A stretch of DNA of 64,000 nucleotides, taken from positions 47,937 through 111,936 of the forward strand of contig NZ_RPOH01000036.1 in the NCBI RefSeq assembly GCF_003818135.1. The letters run 5' to 3'. The number at the start of each line of letters is the position of its first letter. Position 1 is the stretch's first letter. The notes beneath the pieces are model-generated. The model saw only the letters and a program-made list of their open reading frames with translations, was not told where the DNA came from and did not search any database. Shown piece after piece: positions 32,014-40,752 of the stretch. The position numbers and the translations under genes were made by a program. The stretch comes from Buttiauxella warmboldiae. Lineage in GTDB: Bacteria; Pseudomonadota; Gammaproteobacteria; Enterobacterales; Enterobacteriaceae.

Positions 32014-34236
32014 ATGGTTGATAAAGAGCCCATTCAGCACGAAGAGGGCGCGCCTGTTAAAAGGGATCCCGGCTTGCATACAGAATATCGCTGGTATCAC
32101 TCGATTACTGGAAAAGTTGCTATCTACCTGATGCTGGGGGTTTTAATTGCCTATGGCGTTGGCGCAGGGGCTGGCGTTTTTGAGGTTAACCGCATCTCCC
32201 ACGATCAGTGGTTTAAGCAGGCCGCGACCAATTCACAAATTAGCAGCTACATCATTCGCAGTATCTACACCTCCGTTGCGGTTCGTTCGAATGCGCAAGG
32301 CCAGGTCATTTCTATTGAATCCGAACGCCCGTTTTCTGATGACGAAACCATCATCCAGACCGGGTTCAATCCGGCAGATATGCTAATGCTGGTATCAACG
32401 CAAACCCACAACCCTACATGGCTTTTTTCGTACGATGATAAACAGGGGCTTATTGATACCCAGACATCGCAAAAAATAGCTACCGTTGATGACCCTTTAA
32501 ATCGCCGGGTATTACAAGAATATTACCGTGGTTTTGTCATTATCGGCGGCAAAGAGTATTTCGTCGGCTCCATCCCGATAGTGAATTTATCCGGCAAAGT
32601 AATCGGTGCCATTGTCAGCAGTATTGGTGAGCGCAATACCCTGTTTGCCACCCATAATCTCTTGTTGAAAAACACCTTTTTGATGCTCATTTTGATTCTT
32701 GGTGCCACAGTGGTGGTGGTCAACTGGCTGGTGCGTAACCTTTTTCGTCCGGTTCCGCGCCTTGTGCAGGCCGTCAGCCTGATTGCCGATGAACAAACAG
32801 ACCAGGTGACGCCATTTCAGGATCGGGAAGATGAGATAGGCGAGCTGGCGAAAGCGATTGAAAAACTGCGCGTCGCCATGGTCGAACGTGGATATTTGCA
32901 GCGCATGCAGGAAATGGCGCAAAAAATGGAATATATGGCGCACCATGACGCCCTGACATTACTGCCCAACAGGGTCGCCTACCGCAATTCAATCGATGAG
33001 CGGCTGTTGAAATTAAGCAGCGAAGGGGCCTCTTTTAATCTGGTATTGGTCGATCTGGATAATTTCAAACCCGTTAATGATACCTACGGCCATGTGGTCG
33101 GGGATGAGTTGCTGGTTGAATGCGGTAAACGCCTCCCTGCTCTACTCAGTGAGAGTGATATGGCCATCCGTCTTGGAGGCGATGAGTTTGCTATTCTTCA
33201 GCAGGTTAATGGTGACGCCATTTCAGAAGCTAAAATGCTGGCGCACAAAGTCCTGGATACCTTAGGTCAGCCTTTTACCTGCGGTGGCTATACCTTCTCT
33301 ATCAGCTGTAGTATCGGTATTTCATGCGCGCCACTTCATGGTAGTACCCGTGAAGATCTATTCACCCAGGCCGATCTTGCGCTTTACGCCTCGAAAAATT
33401 TTGGCCGCAACCGCTTCCATTTCTATTCTCATGGCATGACGATGAACCCGTCCAATAACCTGCTCTTTAACCAGGAGATTGAAGACGGTATCAGAAATAA
33501 TCAATTCTTCCTGCATTATCAAAAGATTATCCGTCTTGATAATGCGAGCATTGCAGGTTATGAAGCGCTGGTGCGCTGGCAACACCCCATCCGGGGGCTG
33601 CTGCAACCCCATCACTTTATTTCAGTTTCTGAAGATATTGGGCTTATTACGCCGCTGGGCGAATGGCTAATAAAAAACGCCTGCATGGATGCGGTTAGCT
33701 GGCCCGAGGCGAAGAGCGTGGCGGTGAATGTCTCACCGCATCAACTGCGTAGCCCAGAAATTCTGGATATCATCCGCAGTGCATTGCAGCAGAGCGGTCT
33801 GCCCCCTGCCCGTCTGGAAATAGAAATTACCGGCTCAGAACAACTCGAAAGTAGCGTCATTCTGCCCATCCTTAATGCCATCCAGGCGCTGGGGGTGGGC
33901 ATTGTATTGGACGAGTTTGGTACAGGTTTCGCAACGCTCGACTATCTGATTATTTTTCCCTTCTGCCATATTAAAATCGCCCGTTCTTTGATTGATGCGA
34001 TCGATAGATGTGAGGAAAGCCGGCTGCTGGTAGCCATGTTGCTGCACTACGCACGGCAGCGTGGGATAAAAATCACCGCCAAAGGCGTTGAAAGACGACA
34101 ACAATATGAATTGCTTGCCGCATTGGGCGAAGGGGAAATAACGGCTCAGGGATATTATTTTGGCAAGGCTGTAGAAAATGCCTGTGTCGCGACAGAACTC
34201 GCGCAGGAAAGAAATGAAAAAAAATGCAATTTATAA
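32014..34236 (+). CDS. Membrane diguanylate cyclase with CACHE-like sensor, HAMP, GGDEF and degenerate EAL domain
   Basis: 740 residues. One helix at about 35-58, a periplasmic sensory part to about 225, a second helix at about 226-250, a HAMP region, then GGDEF with an intact RLGGDEFAIL (about 387-395) and an I-site-free upstream Arg region. The EAL domain has YEALVRWQHP, but three catalytic positions deviate: EITGS replaces EITES, LDEFGTGF replaces DDFGTG, and AKGVERR replaces AEGVET. Lys of IKIARS is kept. It is therefore expected to synthesise c-di-GMP and not to degrade it. The neighbour is an orphan periplasmic binding protein that may feed the sensor. Confidence 0.9.
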   Translation: MVDKEPIQHEEGAPVKRDPGLHTEYRWYHSITGKVAIYLMLGVLIAYGVGAGAGVFEVNRISHDQWFKQAATNSQISSYIIRSIYTSVAVRSNAQGQVISIESERPFSDDETIIQTGFNPADMLMLVSTQTHNPTWLFSYDDKQGLIDTQTSQKIATVDDPLNRRVLQEYYRGFVIIGGKEYFVGSIPIVNLSGKVIGAIVSSIGERNTLFATHNLLLKNTFLMLILILGATVVVVNWLVRNLFRPVPRLVQAVSLIADEQTDQVTPFQDREDEIGELAKAIEKLRVAMVERGYLQRMQEMAQKMEYMAHHDALTLLPNRVAYRNSIDERLLKLSSEGASFNLVLVDLDNFKPVNDTYGHVVGDELLVECGKRLPALLSESDMAIRLGGDEFAILQQVNGDAISEAKMLAHKVLDTLGQPFTCGGYTFSISCSIGISCAPLHGSTREDLFTQADLALYASKNFGRNRFHFYSHGMTMNPSNNLLFNQEIEDGIRNNQFFLHYQKIIRLDNASIAGYEALVRWQHPIRGLLQPHHFISVSEDIGLITPLGEWLIKNACMDAVSWPEAKSVAVNVSPHQLRSPEILDIIRSALQQSGLPPARLEIEITGSEQLESSVILPILNAIQALGVGIVLDEFGTGFATLDYLIIFPFCHIKIARSLIDAIDRCEESRLLVAMLLHYARQRGIKITAKGVERRQQYELLAALGEGEITAQGYYFGKAVENACVATELAQERNEKKCNL

Positions 34237-34379
34237 TCAGTCGGTTAAACCAAAGATTCTTTTCTCTGGGCGCCGTTTTGTTTCTCAGCTTCGACCTGCT
34301 TGCGCCTGCAAATAGCCGTGCCGATGAGCTTTTAAACAGCATTTTTACCGCCCATCATAACCGGAGGGATCACGTTTAA
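34224..34379 (+). pseudogene. Short ORF with signal peptide, possible truncated gene remnant
   Basis: 51 codons starting MQFIISRLNQRFFSLGAVLF inside the last 13 bases of the preceding gene. The first 33 residues form a convincing Sec signal peptide ending ANSRA, after which only 18 residues follow (DELLNSIFTAHHNRRDHV) before a stop. A bare signal peptide suggests the 5' end of a secreted or membrane sensor protein cut short by deletion or frameshift. It could also be a genuine microprotein. Confidence 0.35.
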
Positions 34380-34497
34380 TTTGCCACTATCGTCCAAACT
34401 CCAGCGGTCGATTTCTGCCGCGATACCTTATTCTTATTAACCAATTTTCGCCTTTGCCCGATGGCGAAGATAACGAATGGTCATAAAACCCAGAGAT

Positions 34498-35385
34498 ATG
34501 AAAAAGAGATATTTTTTAAATAGCATATTGACTTTATTATTAATTTGCCATACTGCTTTTTTGCCAGCAGAGACCAGCATCTCCACGCTCGACAGGATTG
34601 CCAGCCATCGCGTCATTAATATTGGCTATCGTGATGCGGCACCGTACTCTTATCAAACCAGTGACGGGCATGTTGTCGGATATGTCGTTGATTTATGCAA
34701 AGATGTCACGGAAGTGTTGAAAAAAAGACTGCATCTTAAAGATCTGGCGGTTAATTATATTATTGTGCCGCGAAATATGCGCACGACGATGCTGAACCAC
34801 CGTATTATTGATATGGATTGTTCGCTTAATACCGATACCGTTAAGCGTGAAAATCTGGTGCTGTTCTCGCACCATTATATTTCTGTCAATACCCGCTTTG
34901 GTACTCATGCCGGTAATAGCATCCATTCGTATGCTGATTTAGCCGGCAGGACAATCAGCGTGGCTAAAGGCTCAACGGACTTAATTGACCTTAACAGCCT
35001 CAATCGGGTACATCATTTAAATATTTTACTGCTCACGCCACCTTCAATGAAAAGTTCATTTGCGGCCTTAAGCAGCCACAAAAGCTTTGCCACCGCGATG
35101 AATGAAATTTCTCTGCGGCAGCTGATTGAAAACAGCGAAAACCCAGAGGGTTATCAAATATCCCACCTGGTTTCTGGCGCACCGCAGGATCTGGGGATTA
35201 TGCTGCGACATGACGATCTGGAACTTAAAAAAATCGTCGACGCCACGCTTGTTGCGCGTTTCAAACGACGTGACTTCAAAAATTTTTATGAGCAGTGGTT
35301 TAACAGCAGTTTGCCAGACAAAAATATTAATCTGCATTTTCCGCTTACTGCTGAAATGTACCACTACCTCACTAAAAAGGCGTAA
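34498..35385 (+). CDS. Periplasmic solute-binding protein, family 3 (amino-acid type)
   Basis: 295 residues from the ATG at 34498, where a signal peptide (MKKRYFLNSILTLLLICHTA, cleavage near LPAETS) begins directly; an in-frame ATG at 34477 would add seven residues. The mature part has the SBP_bac_3 pattern: VINIGYRDAAPYSYQTSDG, GYVVDLCKDVTEVL, and YADLAGRTISVAKGSTD. There is no ABC permease or ATPase nearby. With the CACHE-type diguanylate cyclase upstream it may act as a ligand sensor partner; that is inference. The 3' end is followed by a shared hairpin. Confidence 0.85.
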   Translation: MKKRYFLNSILTLLLICHTAFLPAETSISTLDRIASHRVINIGYRDAAPYSYQTSDGHVVGYVVDLCKDVTEVLKKRLHLKDLAVNYIIVPRNMRTTMLNHRIIDMDCSLNTDTVKRENLVLFSHHYISVNTRFGTHAGNSIHSYADLAGRTISVAKGSTDLIDLNSLNRVHHLNILLLTPPSMKSSFAALSSHKSFATAMNEISLRQLIENSENPEGYQISHLVSGAPQDLGIMLRHDDLELKKIVDATLVARFKRRDFKNFYEQWFNSSLPDKNINLHFPLTAEMYHYLTKKA

Positions 35386-35412
35386 TCATTGCATTTAGCG
35401 AGTGGGGAAAAT

Positions 35413-35440
35413 AAAAAAGGGAGAAAGATAACTTTCTCCC
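35413..35440 (-). terminator. Terminator of the coiled-coil protein gene
   Basis: GGGAGAAAG-ATAA-CTTTCTCCC is a perfect 9-base stem; read on the minus strand it is followed by six Ts. It ends the minus-strand gene at 35458 and may also slow transcription from the plus-strand binding-protein gene. Confidence 0.85.
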
Positions 35441-35457
35441 ACCATGCATTGATGAAA

Positions 35458-35772
35458 TTATAACAATTGCAGGATCATGCAGAACGACATTCCGCACAAT
35501 ACGCCATATAACAAATTATTCTGTGCCGTTTTACGTACGCGTTTTTGTGAATGGATGGTGACATCCTCCAGCTTCTTGCGCACGTTACGCGACACCTGAA
35601 CATGCTGCGTTATAACATCTTTTGAACAGTGCCGGAACCTTGCGATATCATCCCGAATAAACTCATCCACTACGCCTTTATTAGCTTTGAGCTCGCGGAC
35701 AATCCCTTCCAGCATTTTTTCCATGCCTTTTACCCGCAGGACAACATCTTCTTCCATATCCAGTGACAGCAT
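35458..35772 (-). CDS. Small coiled-coil protein with C-terminal membrane anchor
   Basis: 104 residues. I do not recognise it. The first 80 residues are charged and helix-forming with heptad-like spacing (VKGMEKMLEGIVRELKANKG, VRKKLEDVTIHSQKR). The end is a single hydrophobic segment (NLLYGVLCGMSFCMILQLL), giving a tail-anchored topology. An internal ATG five codons on is an alternative start; neither has a strong ribosome site. The gene has its own terminator, which supports it being real. It lies between the c-di-GMP genes and the catabolic cluster. Confidence 0.6.
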   Translation of the reverse strand: MLSLDMEEDVVLRVKGMEKMLEGIVRELKANKGVVDEFIRDDIARFRHCSKDVITQHVQVSRNVRKKLEDVTIHSQKRVRKTAQNNLLYGVLCGMSFCMILQLL

Positions 35773-35947
35773 AATCCAAATCCATGATTAATTGTAACAC
35801 CAGGGGGTAATTCATTTACCGCCCATCCCTTTCCCGATAATAATGTAATGATGAAATAGCCTAATCAAGCGAATAAACATCATTAAGCCTGAAGTTGAAA
35901 ATATTTCAGGTGGATTGGCGCAATAGTGTTCAGCTGTAAAGGAGTAT

Positions 35948-37255
35948 TTAATCACGTTCTCCATTTGTTATCGCATCAATACTATCGGGTAACAGACGAA
36001 TTTCTGCGGCGCGACGATGGGCCTGCATTCCTTCGGTACGGCTCTGGCGTATCGCGGGCTGTGCTACCGCAGCAATTCCGCACTCGTCAATCCACTGGTG
36101 GGTGCAAATCTTGACATAGGCACCGACCCACAGCCCGCCGGTATAGCGAGCCGCCGCCATGGTGGGCAGGGTGTGATTGGTTCCGCAGCATTTGTCTGAA
36201 AACACCACGCTGGCGTTTTGCCCAATAAACAGCGAACCGTAATTGCGAATCTTGCTCGCCGTGGCGTGGGGATCGCGCGTATGCACCTGCAGGTGCTCGG
36301 TGGCCATATGGTCAGCCCAGGCAATAAGCTGCGCTTCATCACGGCAGATAACAATCTCCCCCTGCCGTTTCCAGGCTTCACCCGCAGTAGCGGCCGTAGG
36401 CAAATTGGTTAGCTGGCGTTCAATTTCCGCAAGCGTTTGCTGGGCAATTTTTGGGCTGGTGGTCGCCATGCCAACGCGAGTATGCACATCGTGCTCGGCC
36501 TGGGCCAAAAGATCGGCGGCTAATATTCTTGGGTCGGCGCTGTCATCAGCTATCACATAGATCTCGCTCGGCCCGGCAAGCGCATCAATCCCGACTTTGC
36601 CAAATACCTGGCGTTTGGCTTCGTTGACAAACGCGTTGCCTGGCCCCACGACTTTATCGACCACCGGAACAGACTCGGTTCCCCAGGCCATGGCGGCAAT
36701 GGCCTGGGCGCCACCGACTTTAAAGATGCGGTGCGCACCGGCAAGATGGCAGATAGCGATCATCGCCGGATGGGCGCCCGGCGGCAGGCAGGCAATAATC
36801 TCATCACACCCTGCCACCACTGCCGGGACAATCGACATCACCGGTGCCGATAAAATCGGGTAGCGCCCTCCCGGCACGTAACAACCCACGGTCTGAATCG
36901 GAATAATGCGATGCCCCAAATGCACCCCCGGCAGCGTTTCGATATCCAGCGGCTGCATGGTAGCCAGCTGCGCCTGGGCAAAACGCTTCACCTGGGCGAT
37001 GGCAAACTCGCTATCTTTGCGGGTTTGCGGGTCGAGTTCAGCCAGCGCGCGGGCAATCTCCTGCTGCGAAACTTCAAACTTCTCTGGCGTGGTTTGATCA
37101 AATTTTGCCGAATAGTCGCGCAGCGCGGCATCACCACGCTTGCGCACCTCATCGATAATATTCTGTACCGTCTCAGTTAACGAGCGGTCTGCCTGCACAT
37201 CCTGGCCCTGTGGACGTTTGATAAATTCAACATCAGCCGCGGAAATCACACCCAT
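35948..37255 (-). CDS. Histidinol-dehydrogenase-like enzyme (HpsN-type), copy 1
   Basis: 435 residues, NAD- and Zn-dependent dehydrogenase of the HisD superfamily. Zn/catalytic residues correspond to those of HisD: Gln and His in LLAQAEHDVH, Glu-His in ATEHLQVHT, Asp in [16 protein letters not shown] and the following His, and C-terminal His in TEGMQAHRRAAE. The segment [15 protein letters not shown] is typical of the non-histidine branch that includes sulfopropanediol 3-dehydrogenase HpsN. HisD enzymes oxidise an alcohol to an acid in two NAD steps. It lies 3 bases after the tandem-SnoaL gene and ends the minus-strand operon; no his genes are near. Confidence 0.88.
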   Translation of the reverse strand: MGVISAADVEFIKRPQGQDVQADRSLTETVQNIIDEVRKRGDAALRDYSAKFDQTTPEKFEVSQQEIARALAELDPQTRKDSEFAIAQVKRFAQAQLATMQPLDIETLPGVHLGHRIIPIQTVGCYVPGGRYPILSAPVMSIVPAVVAGCDEIIACLPPGAHPAMIAICHLAGAHRIFKVGGAQAIAAMAWGTESVPVVDKVVGPGNAFVNEAKRQVFGKVGIDALAGPSEIYVIADDSADPRILAADLLAQAEHDVHTRVGMATTSPKIAQQTLAEIERQLTNLPTAATAGEAWKRQGEIVICRDEAQLIAWADHMATEHLQVHTRDPHATASKIRNYGSLFIGQNASVVFSDKCCGTNHTLPTMAAARYTGGLWVGAYVKICTHQWIDECGIAAVAQPAIRQSRTEGMQAHRRAAEIRLLPDSIDAITNGERD

Positions 37256-37258
37256 TTG

Positions 37259-38398
37259 TTACTCCCCCATTTGTCCCAGTTTAATTTGCGCCAGCAGTGC
37301 CAGATGGTCATACACCACCCATTCATCAATAATTTTGCCGTTTACGATGTGGTAGTGGGACATGCCCATCACAAACAGGCGTTCGCCGGTTGGTTTACCC
37401 AGTTCGCCATAGCCCAGATGATGGCCTTCCATAATCCAGCGTACCGCTACTTTGGTGCCGCCTTCGTCACAAGGATTGGAGCAGATGTGCTGCGGCATCC
37501 AGGCGCCGTCAGGGATCATGCCGATCAGCGCCAGCGTCTGGTGAATGACTGCCGCCTGGCCATAAAGTTCTTTCATCAGTGGCCCATGCCACTGCACATT
37601 CGGGGCATATACATCTTTGATCTTGCCGAGCATGCGGCGGTTGTAAATTTCGTGCAGCCAGCGCAGGCACTGTTCTTCGGTATCGGTATGGGCAATAGAA
37701 ACGTCGCATTCCATTTCTGGCGGATATTGTCCGACCATACGGCGATTTTCGCCGATGTCGGTAACGCGGAACCCTTTATCAAACTGCTCTTTTGCCATTC
37801 CCTGGGCTATTGCGTCGGTATCCAGACCGAGCTGGCGCATCAGCGACATGTTGTCGCTGACGACCCACTCACGATAAATCTTGTTTTCGTGGATCATACA
37901 GTCTGCAACGGTGCGGGTAACAAAGGTGCGGTTGGTTGGCTTACCCAGGTGGCTATACTGGGTGTGACGACCGCTGCCGGTCACCAGGTGCGAGGTATAA
38001 AAACCTTCTACGTCGTTACCATTCCAGATAACCTGGGTCGCCATACCGCGGCGTTCCGGGAAAGCAATCAGGCGCTGCAAAGTGTCCTGTACCACTTGCT
38101 CACGGTTATACATCGTGCCCAGCGCGTTATATAAAACGCAGTTGTGCGTATAGTGGGTATAAATTAAACCCACGTCACGTTCGTCCCAAATTTTATGGGT
38201 GCAACGCACGATATAATCGACAATATCAGTGTAACAATCATCAAAGCCTCTTAACGATTGTACTCGCGGGCGTTTTTCCGGAACTAAATCAATAAAGTCA
38301 CGGCGTTCGACTTGTAATACCGGTTCATCGCGCGTGGCTTTGACAGGGTTTTTTTCCGAAGTGACCGGCGTTTTATTGGTTGTTTCAGTTGAAGACAT
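37259..38398 (-). CDS. Tandem SnoaL/NTF2-fold protein, copy 1
   Basis: 379 residues. After a polar leader of about 25 residues come two NTF2/SnoaL-like domains (about 40-190 and 225-375). Each ends in a related motif, YREWVVSDNMSLMRQLG and IDEWVVYDHLALLAQIKLG, showing an internal duplication. SnoaL-type proteins catalyse ring closures, isomerisations or dehydrations without cofactors, or bind small molecules; no precise function can be given. No signal peptide. Preceded on its strand by GGAGG-type sequence (tcctcc at 38401-38406 region) and followed by the HisD-like gene after 3 bases. Confidence 0.8.
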   Translation of the reverse strand: MSSTETTNKTPVTSEKNPVKATRDEPVLQVERRDFIDLVPEKRPRVQSLRGFDDCYTDIVDYIVRCTHKIWDERDVGLIYTHYTHNCVLYNALGTMYNREQVVQDTLQRLIAFPERRGMATQVIWNGNDVEGFYTSHLVTGSGRHTQYSHLGKPTNRTFVTRTVADCMIHENKIYREWVVSDNMSLMRQLGLDTDAIAQGMAKEQFDKGFRVTDIGENRRMVGQYPPEMECDVSIAHTDTEEQCLRWLHEIYNRRMLGKIKDVYAPNVQWHGPLMKELYGQAAVIHQTLALIGMIPDGAWMPQHICSNPCDEGGTKVAVRWIMEGHHLGYGELGKPTGERLFVMGMSHYHIVNGKIIDEWVVYDHLALLAQIKLGQMGE

Positions 38399-38548
38399 AG
38401 GACCTCCTGCGTTATTTGGATGCGCTATGGATAAAGCCTGGGCGCATTATTCAGGGATAGATTTATCCCTCACCTGCAAATGGCGATAATATTTATGTTC
38501 TCTGCTCTGCGAATTTGGCAGGGAATATTTCCCCGCCAGTAAATATGA

Positions 38549-39520
38549 TTAATTAAAAATCTGTGACCAGATGGCTAATTCATCAATACCCAGATATTCC
38601 CGTACAATTAAACCATCACGTAATTCCAGCTGGCTAATACCGGTAATAGAAACCGGGCGACGGGTTGGTGTGCCAAATTTCCCGTAGCCGTCATGCCAGG
38701 TTAACAACGACCAGCGCAGCGACAGGCGCACCGGCTCATTGGCGTCACGACGCACCACAAGGTGATGTAAATTCGTTTCGCTATCGGCAAAGGAAGCGCG
38801 ATAGCCTGAAAGGAAGCCCCCGATATCCTGCTCCCCGGTGCGCAGCACATGTCCCGGCCCGTGCAACGTGGCGGCTGGATGATAAAGCCCCGGCACCACG
38901 CCGCTGTTACCGCCCGCCCACATCGACAAATAGCGCTCAACCAGTCCCGCCAGCGGGCCGTCAACGTCGTCCCCATCCGGGCCGCCGGCCCAGCGGGCGT
39001 CCATCTCTTCGGCTGAAACATTTTCCAGCCCCGCTTCGCGGCGCGAGTCAGCCAACTGTTGAGCAAACGTGCGTACATCCATGCCAATTTGCGTCACGAT
39101 TGCCGCTCGGTCCTGTAGCAACCACTCCTGGCGTACCGCACCCTCGGCGCACACGCGGTCTGCCCAGGTGCGCACCCAAATCGATTTGCCGCTGGGCTGC
39201 CCAAAGAAACCTTCACCCTGATGCTGGATACAGGCCAACGTTCGTTGGGCGGCGTAATACTCAAATTGCGGCGTATGGGTACAGAGAATATCCTCGGTCA
39301 ACACCGTGCGCTGCGGAAAGCTGTGCATCGCTTCAAGCGTCAGGCGCATAAATTGCGAAAGGTCGTTGAGCTGCTTTTCCGGGGTGTGAAACACCACCGG
39401 CGTGGCGTAAAAATCAGCCAGTTGGCCGATGTCTTTCTGTTCCCACACCACATGGGTCAGCGTCAGAATAAACTGCTGTATGGAATCAAACTGAGGGCTA
39501 AAGCCCGGCAACCTGGTCAT
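38549..39520 (-). CDS. Tandem SnoaL/NTF2-fold protein, copy 2
   Basis: 323 residues with the same two-domain build as the adjacent 379-residue protein. The domain-end motifs are VRQEWLLQDRAAIVTQIG (about residue 150) and VREYLGIDELAIWSQIF at the extreme C-terminus. GKSIWVRTWADRV parallels NRTFVTRTVADCM of copy 1 at the same place. The start codon overlaps the stop of the LacI-family gene by four bases, so regulator and enzyme are coupled. The two proteins may form a heteromer or act on successive intermediates; that is inference. Confidence 0.8.
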   Translation of the reverse strand: MTRLPGFSPQFDSIQQFILTLTHVVWEQKDIGQLADFYATPVVFHTPEKQLNDLSQFMRLTLEAMHSFPQRTVLTEDILCTHTPQFEYYAAQRTLACIQHQGEGFFGQPSGKSIWVRTWADRVCAEGAVRQEWLLQDRAAIVTQIGMDVRTFAQQLADSRREAGLENVSAEEMDARWAGGPDGDDVDGPLAGLVERYLSMWAGGNSGVVPGLYHPAATLHGPGHVLRTGEQDIGGFLSGYRASFADSETNLHHLVVRRDANEPVRLSLRWSLLTWHDGYGKFGTPTRRPVSITGISQLELRDGLIVREYLGIDELAIWSQIFN

Positions 39521-40587
39521 TCAACCTCCTGCGGCTGGAACAGCATCAGCCCATCTTTTTCGATAATGCCGGAGCGGGGCCGCCTTGCGGAATGGCGCAC
39601 CACCAGCACACCCGGAACCACCAGCTGTTCCGGCTCAATGTTTTCACTTTCAATTTGTTTCATCAGCAGCGCAATCGTTGCGCTCACCATCGCATCCACC
39701 GGCTGTGAAGCAGACGTCAGCGCATAAGAGGGCCAGCCGGAGGGACCGGTGTCGTCATAGCCAATCACCGAGAGGTCTTCAGGAATGCGCAGGCCAAATT
39801 CAAACCGGGCGATATCCATCACGGTGAGCGCCATATGGTCATTGGCGGCAAAAATGGCATCCGGCGGCTGCGGCGCTGAAAACAGCTCCCGGGCCGCTTT
39901 TGCGGTTTTTTTGGCATCATAATCCCCCTGCACCACACGCACATTCTCAATGCCATGGCGCTCTAAGGTCTCGATAAATCCCTTCTGGCGCGCCACATTA
40001 ACCGAAGAATCAGAGAGCCCGGCTACATAGGCGAAACGCTGATGTTCCCCCGCCAGTAAGAACCCGGCGATCTGCCGGGCGGCGGCTTCGTTATCGGTAT
40101 TCACGCTTGAGGCCGTGGCGTTTTCTTCACTGCGATTAAACAGCACCACCGGGATACCGGCCGCCACGCACTCTTCTGAAAGCTCCACGGAAAGGGAAAC
40201 CGAAGCCAGTACGATGCCATCCACCCGATATTGCATGATTTGGTCAAAAATACGGTCGACGTTGCCGTCCCGGTCGCCAACAAACAGCAGCAGGTGATAG
40301 TTCAGCTCATCGAGCCTCTGTGCCAGAGCTTCCAGCACCTGCGGGTAAAACTGATTATCAAAATAGGACATCACGACGCCGACGATACGCGAACGGGCCG
40401 TGTTCAGCGAACGGGCGATAGCGTTTGGCCGATAGCCCAGCTCACGCGCGGCTTTCAGCACCTTTTCACGCGTTGCGGGTGAAATACTCGCCCCCGGCGT
40501 AAAGGTCCGCGATACCGCTGATTGTGATACTCCCGCCACTTGCGCCACCTGCTGCGAAGTCACGGGGCCAAAAGTCTTACGTTTCAT
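39517..40587 (-). CDS. LacI family transcriptional regulator of the catabolic cluster
   Basis: 356 residues. The N-terminal helix-turn-helix is TSQQVAQVAGVSQSAVSRTF, with a hinge GYRPNAIARSLNTARS; the rest is the periplasmic-binding-like effector domain (NTDNEAAARQIAGFLLAGEH, FAANDHMALTVMDIA, IGYDDTGPSGW). It heads the minus-strand operon and faces the MFS gene across 293 bases holding two matching palindromes, so it likely represses both directions until a pathway metabolite binds. Confidence 0.92.
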   Translation of the reverse strand: MKRKTFGPVTSQQVAQVAGVSQSAVSRTFTPGASISPATREKVLKAARELGYRPNAIARSLNTARSRIVGVVMSYFDNQFYPQVLEALAQRLDELNYHLLLFVGDRDGNVDRIFDQIMQYRVDGIVLASVSLSVELSEECVAAGIPVVLFNRSEENATASSVNTDNEAAARQIAGFLLAGEHQRFAYVAGLSDSSVNVARQKGFIETLERHGIENVRVVQGDYDAKKTAKAARELFSAPQPPDAIFAANDHMALTVMDIARFEFGLRIPEDLSVIGYDDTGPSGWPSYALTSASQPVDAMVSATIALLMKQIESENIEPEQLVVPGVLVVRHSARRPRSGIIEKDGLMLFQPQEVE

Positions 40588-40647
40588 GGTCTGGTATTCC
40601 TTGTCCGCATCCCGCTGGAATGCCTGTTTTTAATACTTACACCATCT

Positions 40648-40663
40648 TTGCATGCGTATGCAA
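40648..40663. promoter_or_regulatory. LacI-family operator 1 of the divergon
   Basis: TTGCATGCGTATGCAA has perfect 6-base arms (TTGCAT/ATGCAA) around a CG-containing centre, the classic form of LacI-family operators. It lies 61-76 bases upstream of the regulator gene. Confidence 0.65.
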
Positions 40664-40736
40664 CAGCCAAAATTATTTTTTTCACATTTACATTATCGAC
40701 CTTTACAAAACTGAAACCTTTTTGTAACTTCAATTT

Positions 40737-40752
40737 TTGAATACGTATGCAC
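40737..40752. promoter_or_regulatory. LacI-family operator 2 of the divergon
   Basis: TTGAATACGTATGCAC matches the ideal palindrome TTGCATACGTATGCAA at 14 of 16 positions, 89 bases from operator 1 and on the side of the MFS gene. It also argues against using the TTG within it as the MFS start codon. Confidence 0.6.
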
